Source of the DNA: Thermoplasmatales archaeon
GTDB lineage: Archaea; Thermoplasmatota; E2; DHVEG-1
DNA: 7,891 nt
Direction of reading: 5' to 3'
NCBI GenBank assembly: GCA_023140035.1
Contig: JAGLML010000045.1
Location: 1 to 7,891, forward strand
Part shown: positions 1 to 6,210 of the stretch, piece after piece
How positions within the stretch are numbered: the first letter of the stretch is position 1
Layout of the letters: each line of letters opens with the position of its first letter
The notes under the pieces: generated by a model
Seen by the model: the letters and a program-made list of their open reading frames with translations, nothing else
The model's database searches: none
What the model was told of the DNA's origin: nothing
Translations under genes and position numbers: made by a program

Positions 1-954
1 GTAGGTGGACAGAATTTAAAACTTCCAGCAGGACCGTATGACCAGACTCCTGTTGAGAATAGATCTGATGTCCTTGTTTTTACAAGTCCAATTCTAGCCA
101 ATCCCTATGAAGCTACTGGTTATGTTAAAGCACGGCTTTATGTTTCTTCAGATTGCCCCGATACTGATTTTACTGTAAAACTAACCGATGTGTACCCCGA
201 TGGCCGGTCCATGCTTATAACTGATGGAATACTTCGTATGAGAAATCGCAATGGTACCGATCATTGGGAATTCATGGAACCTGGAGAAATATATGAAATA
301 GAAGTTGATTTGTGGAGCACATCATATGTTTGGAACACCGGTCATAAAATTAGAGTTGCTATCTCATCTTCAAACTATCCAAGATTTTTAAACAACCCCA
401 ACACTGCTGACGGGATCTATGCGAATACTACGTACAATATTGCTCACAACACTCTTTATCTTGACGACATACATCTATCTTGTATCATTCTTCCTGAAGT
501 AGATCAAGGAACTACAAGCACTCCACCAAACAAACCTGATATTTCCGGACCAACATCAGGTAAAGCAGGGATGAAACACAGCTATACATGCCGTATCGTC
601 GACCCTGATGGAGATAAAGTTTCAATTCTTTTTGATTGGGGAGATGGTACATCTAGTGGTTGGGTAGGCCCATTTGATTCAGGTGAAACGTTTGAAGTAG
701 ATCATATTTGGAAAGAAAAAGGGACATACAATATAAGAGTCAAGGCAAAAGATATTGATGGAACTCAGAGTGAATGGTCTGATATCTTTGAAGTAGGCAT
801 CCCAAGAGAAAAGAAAATATCAAAGACTGAGACGGTTCAACTCATTAAAAAATTGGTAGATCGTTTTCCGATTTCAAAGAAGATATTTTCGCTACCAATT
901 TTTGAGAGAGTATTCGATTTTAAGGTCACAGATCTCATATCTTTTGATCCTTAA
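1..954 (+). CDS. CocE/NonD-family (X-Pro dipeptidyl-peptidase-like) hydrolase with C-terminal PKD domain, 5' truncated
   Basis: The frame is open from the first base to TAA at 952-954, giving 317 residues; the true start lies outside the window. A GTG at 190 falls inside conserved sequence and is not the start. Residues 1 to about 168 match the C-terminal jelly-roll of CocE/X-Pro dipeptidyl-peptidase S15-type alpha/beta hydrolases: an AGPYDQ linker, a VYPDGRS strand, and the signature GHKIRVAISSSNYPRF followed by NNPNT. The Ser-Asp-His catalytic residues of this family lie upstream of this domain, so activity cannot be judged here. Residues about 176-268 form a PKD (Ig-like) domain with the hallmark FDWGDGT, as is typical of secreted archaeal enzymes. 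A final 49 residues contain a basic/hydrophobic segment (LIKKLVDRFPISKKIF) of unknown role. The protein probably acts outside the cell on peptides or ester/amide substrates. The substrate is not predictable, because the family covers dipeptidases, cocaine esterase and glutaryl acylases. Confidence 0.88.
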   Translation, partial: VGGQNLKLPAGPYDQTPVENRSDVLVFTSPILANPYEATGYVKARLYVSSDCPDTDFTVKLTDVYPDGRSMLITDGILRMRNRNGTDHWEFMEPGEIYEIEVDLWSTSYVWNTGHKIRVAISSSNYPRFLNNPNTADGIYANTTYNIAHNTLYLDDIHLSCIILPEVDQGTTSTPPNKPDISGPTSGKAGMKHSYTCRIVDPDGDKVSILFDWGDGTSSGWVGPFDSGETFEVDHIWKEKGTYNIRVKAKDIDGTQSEWSDIFEVGIPREKKISKTETVQLIKKLVDRFPISKKIFSLPIFERVFDFKVTDLISFDP

Positions 955-980
955 TTCAACCAGTTCATACAAAAATTAGA

Positions 981-988
981 ATTATATA
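981..988 (+). promoter_or_regulatory. Candidate archaeal TATA box for the CARDB gene
   Basis: ATTATATA is preceded by a purine-rich stretch (AAAAATTAGA), as expected for a BRE/TATA pair. Initiation about 25 bp downstream would leave a 5' leader of roughly 80 nt carrying the Shine-Dalgarno site. A second TATA-like word (TTTATA, 996-1001) is nearby, and in such AT-rich DNA neither is certain. Confidence 0.35.
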
Positions 989-1081
989 CGTTTGATTTAT
1001 ACAATTATTTTTAACAATAAATAGATGGAAAAATAGAAATACAACATAATAAATGTAAACTTTGCATCTATAGAATTAAAA

Positions 1082-1088
1082 GAGGGGG
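1082..1088 (+). promoter_or_regulatory. Shine-Dalgarno site for the CARDB gene
   Basis: GAGGGGG lies in a purine run ending just before ATG 1093. GAGG at 1082-1085 can pair with the CCUC of the 16S rRNA 3' end, with 7 nt to the start codon. It is the clearest ribosome binding site in the window and supports the chosen start. Confidence 0.6.
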
Positions 1089-1092
1089 AGAA

Positions 1093-3795
1093 ATGCCAAT
1101 TCGGAGAAGCCGTAGCTTAGGTACAACCGTAAATAAATATTTATTTTTATATATTTTATTAACTATTTTCTCACTCATTTTTAGTTCCATCAATTTCTTA
1201 TCTGTGGCAGAGGATACTAAGTTAGAACTGGTCATCTACGTAAGTGTTCCTGGGGATGTTGTGGAAGGAGACAATATAACAATTACAGTTACAATAAAGA
1301 ATAATGGCACTGAAAACATACCTCCAGATCCAGGAAAACTGATAGAGGATAAATTATATATCGATGACGGAAATACGCCGGTATCAGTGAATAGTACATC
1401 GAATGGGTTATCCAGTGGTGCTTTTATCTACTTAAATCTAAGTTGGACCGCAGAACTCGGCGATCACACCCTTACTGTAAAGTTGTATTATGATGACCCT
1501 AATGAAAGGGATCGTTGGGATGAGCCAATCACCGTTTCTGAAAGAGAGGTCGATTTAAAACTTAATGGTATTTATATTGAAGAAAATTTACGTTTGGGGG
1601 AGCCTGTCGCTATTTTTGCAAATGCAACAAACATCGGAAAAAACACCACAAAAACCGTCAAGGCATCATTGTATATCGATGGGAATCATGAGCAATCAAA
1701 AACTGTGGAAGGATTATCCAAAAGCGAAACATACAATTTTTCATTCAACTGGGTGCCAAAACATTTCGATAATCATACTCTTAATGTGACTCTTGATCCT
1801 GAAAATAAAATAGATGAAGAGGATGAGACCAACAACCACATTGAAATTGATGTATTTGTAGATCCATATCGGTTCGAATGGGAATCTACCAGTTGGCATT
1901 ATAGAAAATTTTACGCTGTTAATGGCACAGGAAACATATCGATATCTATCAATTTTACAATGCTCTTGAATCAACTAGGAGTTTACGAAAAAACATTTGA
2001 AAACGATTCCATAATGGTTGTTAAGTATTTTTCTACTGGGGATGTTGATGAATTAGTAAGCACTTTTAAGTTCCAAGAATGTACAAATTTCAATAATAAA
2101 ACAAACGCATCTGGGATTCTTATATGGAATGTAACTGAAGAACTATCATATTACTGCGTTTATTTCGATGTACTTGAAAATAACGGTACCAGGGAAAAAA
2201 TTGACGAAACAGGTGATTTGATCGAATTTGGAAATACTATTATAAGTTTTGAACGTCCAGTTGAGGGATGGTGGCTGGAATTCATATCTCCTGGCGATAA
2301 TTATTATCCTCTTAGTATTGTATCTCCTATTGAAGTTTATACAGTTGCAGAAGCAAGTAACGTAAGTGCTAATCTTTCGTTGGATGGGAGATATGAAAGC
2401 ACGATTGTTTTAGAGAGTAATGATAACGTCAATTGGATGAAAAATTATAATTTTACTAAGAAAGGTACTTGGACGATTACAATTACCGCATGGGATAATG
2501 CTAGTTTTCAAGTAATACAGATAGAAAATCTAAGTGTTTTAGCAGTGCCTGATTTGGGGGTTGTACGAATAGTCCTTCCTTCTCAGAATGTACGAGAAGG
2601 AGAACATGCGGAGATCAGGGCTGTTTTGAATAATACTGGGTATGCAGATGCGGAGAACTACGAGGTTGGACTTTATCTTGTTCAAGGCAGCATGACATGG
2701 ACGAATAGTCAAGTTAAAAATACCACGAAGGTTAGTATCGATAAAGATGAAAGTAAAGAAATTAATTTAACATGGCATCCTGCACTCTACGGCAATCTTG
2801 ATAAAGAAGGTAAATGGATCGTTGGAATATGGATTTACACAAACAGTACACACAAGGATTCAAATCTAGAAAATAACAAAGGCACGAATTATTCATTGAG
2901 GGTAGTACCAGGTGAAAAAAACAGCCCTCTGATAACGATTATAGAACTAACAGATCAACAGGAGATAAGAAAACCTGTACGAATCATTGCAAAAATTACG
3001 GATGAATCAGGGATTAAGAGTGTTAATATTACCATCGTCGATCCAGAAAAAACTAGGTACTCTAGAAATATGACTCAGCAAGAAAACGACAGATACCTTT
3101 TTGAATTTGGTAACACTTCCATTATTGGAGAATATAACTTTTCTATTACTGCTGTTGATAACTCATTCTACCAGAAGCTATCTACAACCTACGGTGTTTT
3201 TAAAATAGTTGAAGATGCAACGTCACCTCTCATAGATTACTTTGGTGCCTATCCATCAGTTCAGTTAAAAGGTGGTTATGTAACCATTAGTTGTATTTCA
3301 ACAGATTTCATGGGAGTGAAATCAGTTCGAGTTATGCTAAAGTATCCAGATGGTCGTTTGGCCACAAAAAGCATGACAAATTCAGCATCTACAGGAAAAT
3401 ATGTATACAGGCAAACCTACGACATTTTAGGTAAATATATCTTCAATATTACTTCGGAGGATACATCGGGAAATATGAGATATACAGAAAACAAAGAATT
3501 TTGGATAACCACTGATATTGATGATGTAGATGGTGATGGTATGCCTGATTGGTGGGAAGAACGATATGGTTTTGACCCCCATGATCCAACTGATGCAGAG
3601 CAAGACGAAGACGGAGACGGCTATACAAATGTTGAAGAATACAATAATGGTAATAATCCACTTAAACGTGTCTCCTCACTGCAAGAAATAGTATATAAAT
3701 TGAGAGAAAATTGGAGTTATCTAATTATATCGGTAATTTTGTTTATTTTGATAATTGCATTATCAATATATGGATTAAAGAGGCAAAAAACATGA
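1093..3795 (+). CDS. Membrane-anchored CARDB/Ig-like surface protein with EF-hand-like calcium loops
   Basis: The 900-residue protein is predicted to be exported and held in the membrane by its C-terminus. Residues 1-39 look like a Sec signal peptide: basic RRSR, a hydrophobic stretch about 17-36, and possible cleavage after SVA. CARDB-type beta-sandwiches lie at about 41-148, 151-256 (ending DEEDETNNHIEIDV) and 486-605 (ending SNLENNKGTNYSLRV). Between them are an uncharacterised beta-rich region starting WHYRKFYAVNGTG (about 262-390) and an Ig-like domain (about 396-484). Two similar Ig-like domains follow in tandem (610-706 and 710-807; both begin SPLI and contain GIKSV/GVKSV). Two 12-residue calcium loops follow: D811-D813-D815-G816-D819-E822 and D838-D840-D842-G843-N846-E849. 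A membrane helix (875-894) and a short KRQKT tail end the protein. About thirty N-X-S/T sequons suggest heavy N-glycosylation. No catalytic domain is visible, so a structural or adhesive role is inferred. Translation starts behind GAGG, and the stop overlaps the next gene. Confidence 0.85.
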   Translation: MPIRRSRSLGTTVNKYLFLYILLTIFSLIFSSINFLSVAEDTKLELVIYVSVPGDVVEGDNITITVTIKNNGTENIPPDPGKLIEDKLYIDDGNTPVSVNSTSNGLSSGAFIYLNLSWTAELGDHTLTVKLYYDDPNERDRWDEPITVSEREVDLKLNGIYIEENLRLGEPVAIFANATNIGKNTTKTVKASLYIDGNHEQSKTVEGLSKSETYNFSFNWVPKHFDNHTLNVTLDPENKIDEEDETNNHIEIDVFVDPYRFEWESTSWHYRKFYAVNGTGNISISINFTMLLNQLGVYEKTFENDSIMVVKYFSTGDVDELVSTFKFQECTNFNNKTNASGILIWNVTEELSYYCVYFDVLENNGTREKIDETGDLIEFGNTIISFERPVEGWWLEFISPGDNYYPLSIVSPIEVYTVAEASNVSANLSLDGRYESTIVLESNDNVNWMKNYNFTKKGTWTITITAWDNASFQVIQIENLSVLAVPDLGVVRIVLPSQNVREGEHAEIRAVLNNTGYADAENYEVGLYLVQGSMTWTNSQVKNTTKVSIDKDESKEINLTWHPALYGNLDKEGKWIVGIWIYTNSTHKDSNLENNKGTNYSLRVVPGEKNSPLITIIELTDQQEIRKPVRIIAKITDESGIKSVNITIVDPEKTRYSRNMTQQENDRYLFEFGNTSIIGEYNFSITAVDNSFYQKLSTTYGVFKIVEDATSPLIDYFGAYPSVQLKGGYVTISCISTDFMGVKSVRVMLKYPDGRLATKSMTNSASTGKYVYRQTYDILGKYIFNITSEDTSGNMRYTENKEFWITTDIDDVDGDGMPDWWEERYGFDPHDPTDAEQDEDGDGYTNVEEYNNGNNPLKRVSSLQEIVYKLRENWSYLIISVILFILIIALSIYGLKRQKT
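3780..3783 (+). promoter_or_regulatory. Shine-Dalgarno-like GAGG inside the CARDB gene, setting the start of the zinc-ribbon gene
   Basis: GAGG lies 8 nt before ATG 3792, in the codons for the cytoplasmic tail of the surface protein. Together with the ATGA overlap it argues for starting the next gene at 3792. The alternative ATG at 3711 in the same frame would add 27 residues encoded inside the upstream gene's membrane-helix codons. Confidence 0.5.
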
Positions 3796-4325
3796 CAGCA
3801 GCCCATAGTAAACTACCCTTTATTGCAATAGCTCTGTTAGCATGCGTAGTATTGTTTTTTTCTTTGTGGAGCATTATCTATGAAGATCAATGGTTTCAAA
3901 GCATTTTGGCACTTTATGGTATTTTGATAATACTTTCAGTTGTGTTGGTATCTTTAAGCTCAAAGAAAAAATCGACAGAGTTTAAACATGCTATAAAAGA
4001 ATTTGAAAAAACATTAGAAGGTAAATTGTATCATTTTAAATGTCCAAGTTGTAGCGGAATTTTTGCCATCAAAAAATCAAAACGTAACAACAAAAAACCT
4101 TTTACTTTAACCTGCCCTGATTGTGGAAATGTTGGCACGATACCCCCTACACCCAAGCTAGTAGAGGAGGAAATTCCTGAACAGAAATCTGTTAAAACGC
4201 GTTTCAAGTGCAAAAATTGTGGAGAATTTGTTTCCATTTGGGCAGAAGGAACTGATTTATTTCATGAAATGCAAATCCATTCATGCCCGTACTGTGGTAA
4301 AAAACAGTCTATGGATATTATCTAG
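3792..4325 (+). CDS. Small membrane protein with two transmembrane helices and two cytoplasmic zinc ribbons
   Basis: This is a 177-residue protein that I do not recognise as a named family. Hydrophobic helices at about 8-28 and 36-55 are separated by a short loop (YEDQWFQ) and followed by a basic SSKKK stretch. By the positive-inside rule, the rest of the protein is cytoplasmic. A charged segment (about 58-78) leads to two zinc ribbons: C84-x2-C87 with C108-x2-C111, and C140-x2-C143 with C165-x2-C168. The two align with each other (FKCPSCSGIFAI and FKCKNCGEFVSI; 20 and 21 residues between the cysteine pairs) and look duplicated. They are joined by a linker rich in Pro and Glu. The ATG overlaps the stop of the surface-protein gene (ATGA, 3792-3795), which indicates translational coupling and suggests the two products work together. 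Zinc ribbons can bind nucleic acid or protein, and I cannot tell which applies here. The stop TAG (4323-4325) overlaps the convergent arcS stop. Confidence 0.8.
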   Translation: MTAAHSKLPFIAIALLACVVLFFSLWSIIYEDQWFQSILALYGILIILSVVLVSLSSKKKSTEFKHAIKEFEKTLEGKLYHFKCPSCSGIFAIKKSKRNNKKPFTLTCPDCGNVGTIPPTPKLVEEEIPEQKSVKTRFKCKNCGEFVSIWAEGTDLFHEMQIHSCPYCGKKQSMDII

Positions 4326-6166
4326 GCTCTGTGCCTGATTTTTACTGCTTCCCCTCTTTTTGTTTCTCTCATCTCATTTCCGTTCATCTGAGCTACACCA
4401 ACACCACATGTTGTATTGTTTTTTAACACAATTACTTCATCACCAATTCTAATTGATTCATCTGCATCTTTTACTCCAGGGGCAAATACAGATCCTTTTA
4501 ATGTAAAATCATCGTGTATTTCTACCCAGTATTCTCCAGAATTAGCAATTTTTCTTGCCCCCTCCATGGTTAGTGAAATCAATCCCCGTTCCTTTGTTAC
4601 CATTCCTAGTTGTTTATTATTATCGATTATTTTTTGGTAGGGATATTTTCCTTTTATCTTGCAGTTTTTTAGGAGTTTTTCCGATATTTTTTTACCAAAT
4701 TGATAGGATGCAAGGGCCTTCATATTTTCATATGCTCTTTTTGATGACCTTGCTATATCATATTTACTTGTCGCTTTCTTTAACACATCTGACAATTCAT
4801 CTAGTGATTCTTTTGAAATAGCCTTCCCAATGCAAGTATCTATCGGGTTTTTTATTAAATCGATAACAAAATCTCGAATATCTGATGGTACATGTACTAT
4901 TACTTTATCATAGACATTAATCTCTAGATACCGTTTCAATAGATTCCGTATCATCTTTTTTTCATCTTCGTCCCAATGCCCTGCAACTGCTATGTCATAT
5001 ACAGAAGCAGGATATGTTAATTCCAGTTCTCTTGGAACAATTCCCAATGGAGAGGTTATTATTACCTCATGAACTACATGTGGATTCTTTGAGTTGAATA
5101 TTCTTTCTCTAAATAGCCTGTGGGATTTTGAAAATGAATATGGTTTTTTTGCTGAGCAGGGGAGGAGAAGCAATATTTGCACATCTTTTGGCTTCTGATA
5201 TCTTTTTATTACGCGTTCCTGAAATCGCTTTATCTCAGATCTAAACAAAGATTCTCTCGATGTGGCAAGTAGCTTATTTTTACGTACCACCGGCGTTCTT
5301 TCTTCTAAAAAAGTATAATATTGAAAATCCAAGATTCTGAGAATAGATGCTAGGTGGGGGTCAGATATAATTCTTGTTTCAACAAGTTCACGTAGATTGC
5401 CAAGAGCAATAGCGTTTCTCACCCGTTTTATTTCATCTAGCAGAGCAAAATAGTTATGATTTAGTATCTGTAGATAATCCATCTCCGGGGCTTTTCCATC
5501 TATCTTGCTGCAGGATGGGCAACTACATGGTATTTCATTCAATTCGTTTTTATTGAGACTACCAGTTGGAAATAATAATATCTCGTTTCTCGCAGCAATA
5601 ATTGCAGAAATCGAATCAAAAAAATCTATCCCCATGTATGCTAGTAAAGCAAAACTAGAAGGGTTTCCGATACAGGGGACATACATCATTCTTTGGTATC
5701 CTATTTTCTCTCTAAGTTCTGTAATAAATTCCACAAATTTTGATTGTTGAGATAAAAGTTGGAGTGCATTTGCAACGATAAATAACGAAGCATCATTATC
5801 TTTTAAAACATCGCTTATAACTTCTTTATTTGCTGGTATTATGCAGCATTCGTAGATTTTTTTATTATATTCTACTGAACCCAAATGCAATTCTTTTGAC
5901 ACATCTTTTGGATAAATCAAATAATTATTAACCGATAATTCTCCTTTGCCTTTGTCAGTTAAAGATGAAAATGCACTATTACCAATTCTTATTGTTGGTT
6001 TTTTTATTTTCTGATTATCATTAGTTATCAAAATATCAGAAAAATTTGGTGCTTTAATCCTAGATGTATTTACAAAAAGTATGTTTGGAGTAGTAACTCT
6101 TTTATTATCTATTAAAAGTTCTCCAATTCTTGCAGGGCCATCTCTGTTTTTTACGCTAAACTGCAT
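4322..6166 (-). CDS. arcS: Archaeosine synthase (tRNA preQ0-15 modification; TGT-like/PUA protein)
   Basis: This 614-residue protein acts after TgtA has placed preQ0 at position 15 of the tRNA D-loop, in the conversion of preQ0 to archaeosine (G+). In some archaea the partner radical-SAM enzyme RaSEA completes the reaction. The N-terminal half resembles a tRNA-guanine transglycosylase barrel. It has a GIDFFDS segment (179-185) and a zinc site C214-x-C216-x2-C219, with H237 as probable fourth ligand. I find no DSGxFQ motif, so base exchange is unlikely. The ArcS-specific motif PC-x3-KPY-x2-S-x2-H is intact at 336-349 and separates this protein from TgtA. The C-terminal residues from about 528 form a PUA domain ending KRGEAVKIRHRA, which should bind the tRNA acceptor stem. 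The start at 6166 gives the usual N-terminus (RDGPARIGEL at 8-17). No Shine-Dalgarno site precedes it, so it may be leaderless or coupled to purH 44 bp upstream. The stop shares CTAG 4322-4325 with the convergent gene. Confidence 0.93.
   Translation of the reverse strand: MQFSVKNRDGPARIGELLIDNKRVTTPNILFVNTSRIKAPNFSDILITNDNQKIKKPTIRIGNSAFSSLTDKGKGELSVNNYLIYPKDVSKELHLGSVEYNKKIYECCIIPANKEVISDVLKDNDASLFIVANALQLLSQQSKFVEFITELREKIGYQRMMYVPCIGNPSSFALLAYMGIDFFDSISAIIAARNEILLFPTGSLNKNELNEIPCSCPSCSKIDGKAPEMDYLQILNHNYFALLDEIKRVRNAIALGNLRELVETRIISDPHLASILRILDFQYYTFLEERTPVVRKNKLLATSRESLFRSEIKRFQERVIKRYQKPKDVQILLLLPCSAKKPYSFSKSHRLFRERIFNSKNPHVVHEVIITSPLGIVPRELELTYPASVYDIAVAGHWDEDEKKMIRNLLKRYLEINVYDKVIVHVPSDIRDFVIDLIKNPIDTCIGKAISKESLDELSDVLKKATSKYDIARSSKRAYENMKALASYQFGKKISEKLLKNCKIKGKYPYQKIIDNNKQLGMVTKERGLISLTMEGARKIANSGEYWVEIHDDFTLKGSVFAPGVKDADESIRIGDEVIVLKNNTTCGVGVAQMNGNEMRETKRGEAVKIRHRA
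4339..4361 (+). terminator. Possible oligo-T terminator of the surface-protein/zinc-ribbon operon
   Basis: Two T5 tracts (4339-4343 and 4357-4361) follow the zinc-ribbon stop by 14-36 nt, and the surrounding strand is pyrimidine-rich. Archaeal RNA polymerase can terminate at such tracts without a hairpin. They lie opposite arcS lysine codons, which explains them at least as well, so this is only a candidate. Confidence 0.25.
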
Positions 6167-6172
6167 TATTTG

Positions 6173-6192
6173 AAGATGTATATATTCATCTT
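6173..6192. repeat. 20-bp near-perfect palindrome upstream of arcS
   Basis: Arms AAGATG (6173-6178) and CATCTT (6187-6192) flank TATATATT. Nine of the ten base pairs are symmetric. The element ends 7 bp before the arcS start codon. It could be an operator for a dimeric regulator or a weak hairpin in the purH-arcS transcript. Chance symmetry in AT-rich DNA is possible for the core but less so for the GC-containing arms. Confidence 0.55.
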
Positions 6193-6197
6193 TAAAG
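6190..6197 (-). promoter_or_regulatory. Candidate TATA-like box for a leaderless arcS transcript
   Basis: CTTTAAAG is centred about 27 bp upstream of the arcS ATG. That is the spacing expected if transcription begins at or next to the start codon. This agrees with the lack of a Shine-Dalgarno site. The box overlaps one arm of the palindrome. The sequence is self-complementary and common in AT-rich DNA, so support is modest. Confidence 0.3.
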
Positions 6198-6210
6198 AAA
6201 GTTTAGATGA

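Larger units (their letters stand above)
955..1092 (+). other. Intergenic region between hydrolase and CARDB surface-protein gene
   Basis: This 138-bp, very AT-rich gap holds a T5 tract at 1008-1012 that could end transcription of the hydrolase gene, since archaeal termination often uses oligo-T without a hairpin. It also holds TATA-like elements at 981-988 and 996-1001 and a purine-rich ribosome binding site just before 1093. I find no open frame or RNA gene in it. Confidence 0.5.
6167..6210 (-). other. purH-arcS spacer with palindrome
   Basis: This 44-bp, strongly AT-rich spacer has no ribosome binding site for arcS. It contains an inverted repeat at 6173-6192 and a TTTAAA box at 6191-6196, each listed separately. 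The shortness of the gap allows co-transcription of purH and arcS, while the two elements allow separate control. Confidence 0.5.

Noticed and set aside
190..192. GTG as start codon of the first gene
   Set aside because: The frame is open to base 1 and the 63 upstream residues match the conserved CocE C-terminal domain, so the gene is truncated by the window edge.
1565..1974. Short open frames on both strands inside the CARDB gene
   Set aside because: They overlap clear CARDB coding sequence in other frames, and their composition is unlike real proteins.
3711..3791. Upstream ATG at 3711 as start of the zinc-ribbon protein
   Set aside because: It would add 27 residues encoded by the upstream gene's membrane-helix codons in another frame. 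ATG 3792 has a GAGG at good spacing and the classic ATGA overlap.
1093..3795. Calcium loops as a true dockerin (cellulosome-like) module
   Set aside because: The protein ends in a membrane helix, and no cohesin or carbohydrate-active domain is visible. A calcium-stabilised stalk is the simpler reading.
4031..4237. Antisense open frame opposite the zinc-ribbon gene
   Set aside because: It is a shadow of the real gene, with no ribosome site and no recognisable domain.
4291..4308. Hairpin ACTGT/ACAGT with an A6 run (T6 on the minus strand) as arcS terminator
   Set aside because: The stem is only 5 bp and lies in the codons of the second zinc ribbon (CPYCGKKQS), which explain the sequence. The T6 could still contribute to termination, but I cannot support a feature.
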